This document shows positions 60,536 to 64,000 of a DNA stretch of 64,000 bases, piece by piece. Location of the stretch: positions 35,412,295-35,476,294 of the forward strand of contig CM072513.1 in assembly GCA_036898135.1 (NCBI GenBank). Direction: 5' to 3'. The translations under genes and the position numbers were made by a program. Every line of letters starts with the position of its first letter. Positions within the stretch are counted from its first letter, which is position 1. The DNA comes from Oncomelania hupensis. Its lineage: Eukaryota > Mollusca > Gastropoda > Littorinimorpha > Pomatiopsidae. The notes below the pieces were generated by a model, which saw only the letters and a list, made by a program, of their open reading frames with translations, was not told the origin of the DNA and searched no databases.

Positions 60536-61861
60536 TTTTTAAACAATATCCGCCAAAATCTTTCTTCTCTCCTTCTCTGCCTGCTTGTCAGCCTCTCTGT
60601 CTCTGTCTCTCTCTCTCTCTCTTATCAGCTGCTTCTCTTGACTAATTTCTGTTCTGCCCTAACAATTGCTGTATTGCATCTATTACGGATTTACATGCCA
60701 TATGTTGTTAATAACAATGCTGTTGCTCTGCTGCTGCTGATGATGATAATTATGATTGATGATAGGTGATAAACGATGATGGATGATGATGATGATGATA
60801 TAGCTAGCACCCTTTTGCTCATTTCAGTTTAAAACTGCAATTCACTTCTTAGAGCGAGACTATTTATGCGCAGTTCTTTACAGCCTTTCTGAAATTTTTT
60901 TTGTCTCCCTTTGCCTGCTGTTTCCACTGTTGTTCTCGGGTCAATTACAAGAAAAGAACGCCGAAAAGATCGTCTGGGACATCATTCTGGAATAGGTGTA
61001 TCCTCAAACAGCGTAGCTGAGATGACGAGGCCTCCTGCCAATGCTATTGACTGAATAGAGGGAGCGGAGACAGTCTCGGGTACGCTGTACTGTGTAACCT
61101 AAATATTTCTCTCGTTTGTCTGCTCGTGATAATGGGACCGAGCTGCCATGTTGTCGGTGTGTATGTCACTGGGGGCTTTGCTGATAGAGTGTGAGGTTGG
61201 GAATCTTCTGCCAGACTAAACATTGAAACTAGTCAACCTGAACAATCACTGCCAATCTGGGAATAGGGGTATTAGTGTGAAGGCGGGGGCGGGATGGGGT
61301 GGGGATTTGTGTGTATGAACGAAGGGAAGGGGGGGGGGTGAAGGAGGGAGGGACGTTGTGTAGTCCTATATTTATGTGTGTGTGTATGTGTGCGTGCGTG
61401 CATGCGTGTGTAAGGGCGCTGGATTGGTGTCGAGTGACGTGCATGTGTGCGTGCGCGCGTTTGCGCTTTGTGGTCTTGGCCTTTCAGCATGTAAGTTGTA
61501 ATATGGTATGGGATTAACCATATTTAATAACAATGTACTATGAGAGAATGAGAACATTTTCGCAAATGTTAAACTGAATGTAGAGGTAATTTTTGTATTT
61601 CCAAACTTACCTAGAAATACGAAAATAAGTACTCTGGTACGGTCGGAAGGAGCCAACGTCCATCTGTCTGTCTATCGGTCCGTCGTTCCGTGGCACGCCA
61701 TATCTTAAGAATTATTGATCGTATTTTGATCAAAATTCATTAGAAAATGAGTGTTTAAGTGGCCAGCTTCCCGATCATCGTATTTGCTCTATCTCAAAAG
61801 GCCAAGGGGCGCGCACGTGTGAACAAAACTAACCAGAATACAACACGACTGTAAATAAGTA
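60536..61861. other. Intergenic with GT and GAT repeats
   Basis: Short CT repeat at 60600-60622, GAT repeats at 60735-60800, GT repeats at 61370-61410. No gene. Confidence 0.5.
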
Positions 61862-62005
61862 TGGGTATCTGGAAATACATTTGAGATGCTTGCCATCTAA
61901 TTTAGATTCACAAACTAGTAAACTCTTATTTTTTTCAGTACAGAATAAAATGGCTAAAAGGCTAGTCACTACAATTTAAAGAAATATATCATGCTCAGAG
62001 AATGT
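61862..62005 (+). repeat. Unclassified dispersed repeat, diverged partial copy 3
   Basis: Shares TCTGGAAATACATTTGAGATGC and TTTAAAGAAATAT with the pair at 44679 and 52019, with gaps between. Confidence 0.45.
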
Positions 62006-62279
62006 ATTACTTATACATATACACACAAGAGCGTAGTTTCTGAATAAATCCGGCTTAAAGATGTAATCATGTGAAATGCAATTCCCAAGTAAAAACACAG
62101 AAAGATCTAAACCCTTACTTTTTAAGGCCGTTATCAAACCGTCACACTTTTAATGTTGAGGGTGTGTTTTGGGTGGTTTAACTTCATCCTCCTTCTATTC
62201 CTACTACTATGTCTACTTCTCTTTTGTCTCGCGGTTGTCACAGCTTTAAATTACGTTATGTAAGAACAATTCTTTGGGA

Positions 62280-62415
62280 ATTTCTTCTTCATTTCCTTTC
62301 TTTTCTTTTGTTTCCTTTTCTTTTGTTTCTCTTTTCTTTTCTTGTCTTTTTCTTTTCTTTCCTTTCCTTTCCTTCTTTCTTTCTTCCTTTCTTTCTCCTT
62401 CCTCTTTCCTATTTC
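62280..62415 (+). repeat. Polypyrimidine tract (CTTTT/CTTT-rich)
   Basis: Nearly pure C/T strand over ~135 bp. Confidence 0.8.
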
Positions 62416-62839
62416 CTCCGGTCTTCTAGTTTAGAAGTGACATAATTAATGGTCCGGCTAATTTTCGTCACAGCCAACGGGCAAAGACAGGCATTTAATA
62501 CCCTTCTGGTAACCCTCTCATCTAATTCCTGGTGTGTGTATGTCTGTATTTGTGTGTGTATGTGTGGGTGTGTGCGTGTGTGTGTATGTATGTGTGTGTG
62601 TGAGAGCGCGCGTGAGTGAGTGTGTATATGTGAGGTGTGTGAGTGCGTGCGTTTGTGTGCGTGTGTGCGTGTGTGCGTGCGTGCGTATGTGTGTGTGTGT
62701 TGCTGTGGATTAGAATGTTGAATTCATGATTTCTGATATTGTTTCTGTTTTGTGCATAAGTGCTCTCAGTTATTTATAACATGTTTATTATTTTTATTTC
62801 CAGGAGTATCTTTTATGTCTATTATTGTTTTTGTGCAGT

Positions 62840-62915
62840 AATGTTGATGTGTAGCCGCACACAAATTTCCTTGTGCTTTTATGAGGACAATAAAGATTCC
62901 GATTCTGATTCTTTC
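62840..62915 (+). repeat. CR1/L2-type LINE 3' terminus
   Basis: The stem-like CACACAAATTTCCTTGTG, then ATGAGGACAATAAAGATT and GATTCTGATTCT, matches the usual shape of CR1/L2 3' ends (short hairpin, AATAAA-like signal, simple tail). Only the 3' end is recognisable. Confidence 0.5.
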
Positions 62916-63190
62916 TTCTTTCTTTCTCTTTTCTTCTTCTTCCTTACTTATTTGTCCTGCCTCCTTTCTTTCTTCTTCTTTTTCATTTCTCCTACCTCCT
63001 TTCTTCTTCTTTATTTTTTCTTCATTCTTTCTTTCTTTCTCCTTCCTTTCTTCCTTCTTTGTTCTTTCTTTCTTTCTTCTTATTTTTATGTTTAGTATTT
63101 TCTTTTTTCTCTCTTCCTTTTATTTTTCTTTCTTCTTTCTTTGTGCTTATTCCGTCTTGCGTCTTTCTCTTCCCTTCTTCCGTCTTGGAT
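62916..63190 (+). repeat. Polypyrimidine tract, long
   Basis: CTT/CTTT-rich for about 270 bp; the Phe/Ser/Leu-rich ORFs across it are artefacts. Confidence 0.8.
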
Positions 63191-63370
63191 TATTCTATTC
63201 GTTTTAAAAAAAATAAATAAATAAATTTAAAAAAATATATATATATAGATATAGATATATGTAATTTTAAAAAGTAGGATACCATCTATAATCAAATAGC
63301 CATACACATTAGATTACAAGAAAAAAAATTAATTGAGAGATTGTATGTATATAAAACTAAAAGAGAGAAA

Positions 63371-63599
63371 GGGAGAGAGAGAGAGAGAGAGAGAGAGAGT
63401 GCGTTTGTGTGTGTGTGTGGGTGGGTGTGTGTATGTGAGATATTGAGTGAGTGAATGTGTACAGTATATGTGTATCTCTGTCCTGTCTGTCTATATGTGT
63501 GTCTGTCTACATGCCTGTCTGTCTCTCTATCCCCCTCTCTCTACCTCTCTCTCTCCCTCCCCATATTTTGTGTCTCGCTTTCTCTCTCTCCACACACAC

Positions 63600-63639
<40 letters not shown>

Positions 63640-63689
63640 TCACGACCCATCCCTCCGACTCTCTTCCTCTCCCTCTCTCTCTTCGCCTC

Positions 63690-63766
<77 letters not shown>

Positions 63767-63780
63767 CCCTTTCCTCTCAC
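63371..63780. repeat. GA, GT, CA and CT satellites
   Basis: (GA)n 63371-63399, (CA)n 63602-63640 and (CT)n 63690-63765. No gene from here to the window end. Confidence 0.9.
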
Positions 63781-64000
63781 TCTCTAAGTGTAGTGGGAGT
63801 GTGTACAGAGATGCGCTAGGTCGGTTGTGCATGATGCGCAATGCTTGAGGTGGATTTTCGTATTCCTTATCTACCTCTCGCACAACCCTGCGACTCCTGT
63901 TTTTCAGCAGTCTCTGATTTCAGTCACCCTGGAAAGAAAGCAAGTCGGGGTCTGATTGCATTTTTTGATTCTTTTTCTCCCCCTTTCTTTTTCTTTTTTG

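Overview
The window looks like gene-poor nuclear DNA of a metazoan. I infer a marine lophotrochozoan, probably a gastropod mollusc, from the mix of RTE-like, I-like and CR1/L2-like LINEs, tRNA-derived SINEs, a hAT fragment and very dense dinucleotide to pentanucleotide satellites. I found no host protein-coding gene, rRNA, functional tRNA or CRISPR array that I can defend. Nearly everything recognisable is mobile or repetitive.

Layout. 1-2133: an RTE-like LINE copy with a (GGATA)n tail. 3082-6232 and 8202-8560: a compact, intronless cluster of decayed ORFs that looks virus- or Maverick-like but is unassigned; it is interrupted by a tRNA-derived SINE (4072-4240) and an internally deleted RTE copy (6298-8190). 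8655-10886: one RTE copy with a 5' inversion, later split by a ~705-bp AATC-tailed element. 11893-12750: RTE fragment. 16520-19126: an AATC-tailed element with the best-preserved RTE copy nested inside. 22338-22911: another AATC-tailed copy. 26103-27345: CR1/L2-like LINE remnant. 30295-38024: a complete, apparently very young LTR retrotransposon. 39436-40207: hAT deletion derivative between two (TA)n tracts. 40837-41919: I-like LINE 3' end with RNase H. 46398-47104 and 50022-50726: two full-length AATC-tailed copies. 47770-49080: a second I-like remnant interrupted by RTE sequence. 56018-56728 and 59195-59275: short RTE insertions. 60126-60318: a foldback element. The last 2 kb are polypyrimidine and CT/CA satellite.

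The standout is the LTR element on the minus strand. Its LTRs of 1412 bp look identical, it has a 5-bp target duplication (ATTGG) and a tRNA-Pro-type primer site. Its pol is Ty3/gypsy-like in sequence, but the order is protease, integrase, reverse transcriptase, RNase H. Integrase upstream of RT is the Copia-type order and is the hallmark of the Gmr1 group. Its Gag carries a region closely resembling the SCAN domain, which has been proposed to derive from Gmr1-like capsid.

The RTE and AATC-tailed families have inserted into each other, so they were active over overlapping periods. Their target duplications are of similar size (11-13 bp), so the non-coding AATC element may borrow a LINE's machinery. 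That last link is inference.
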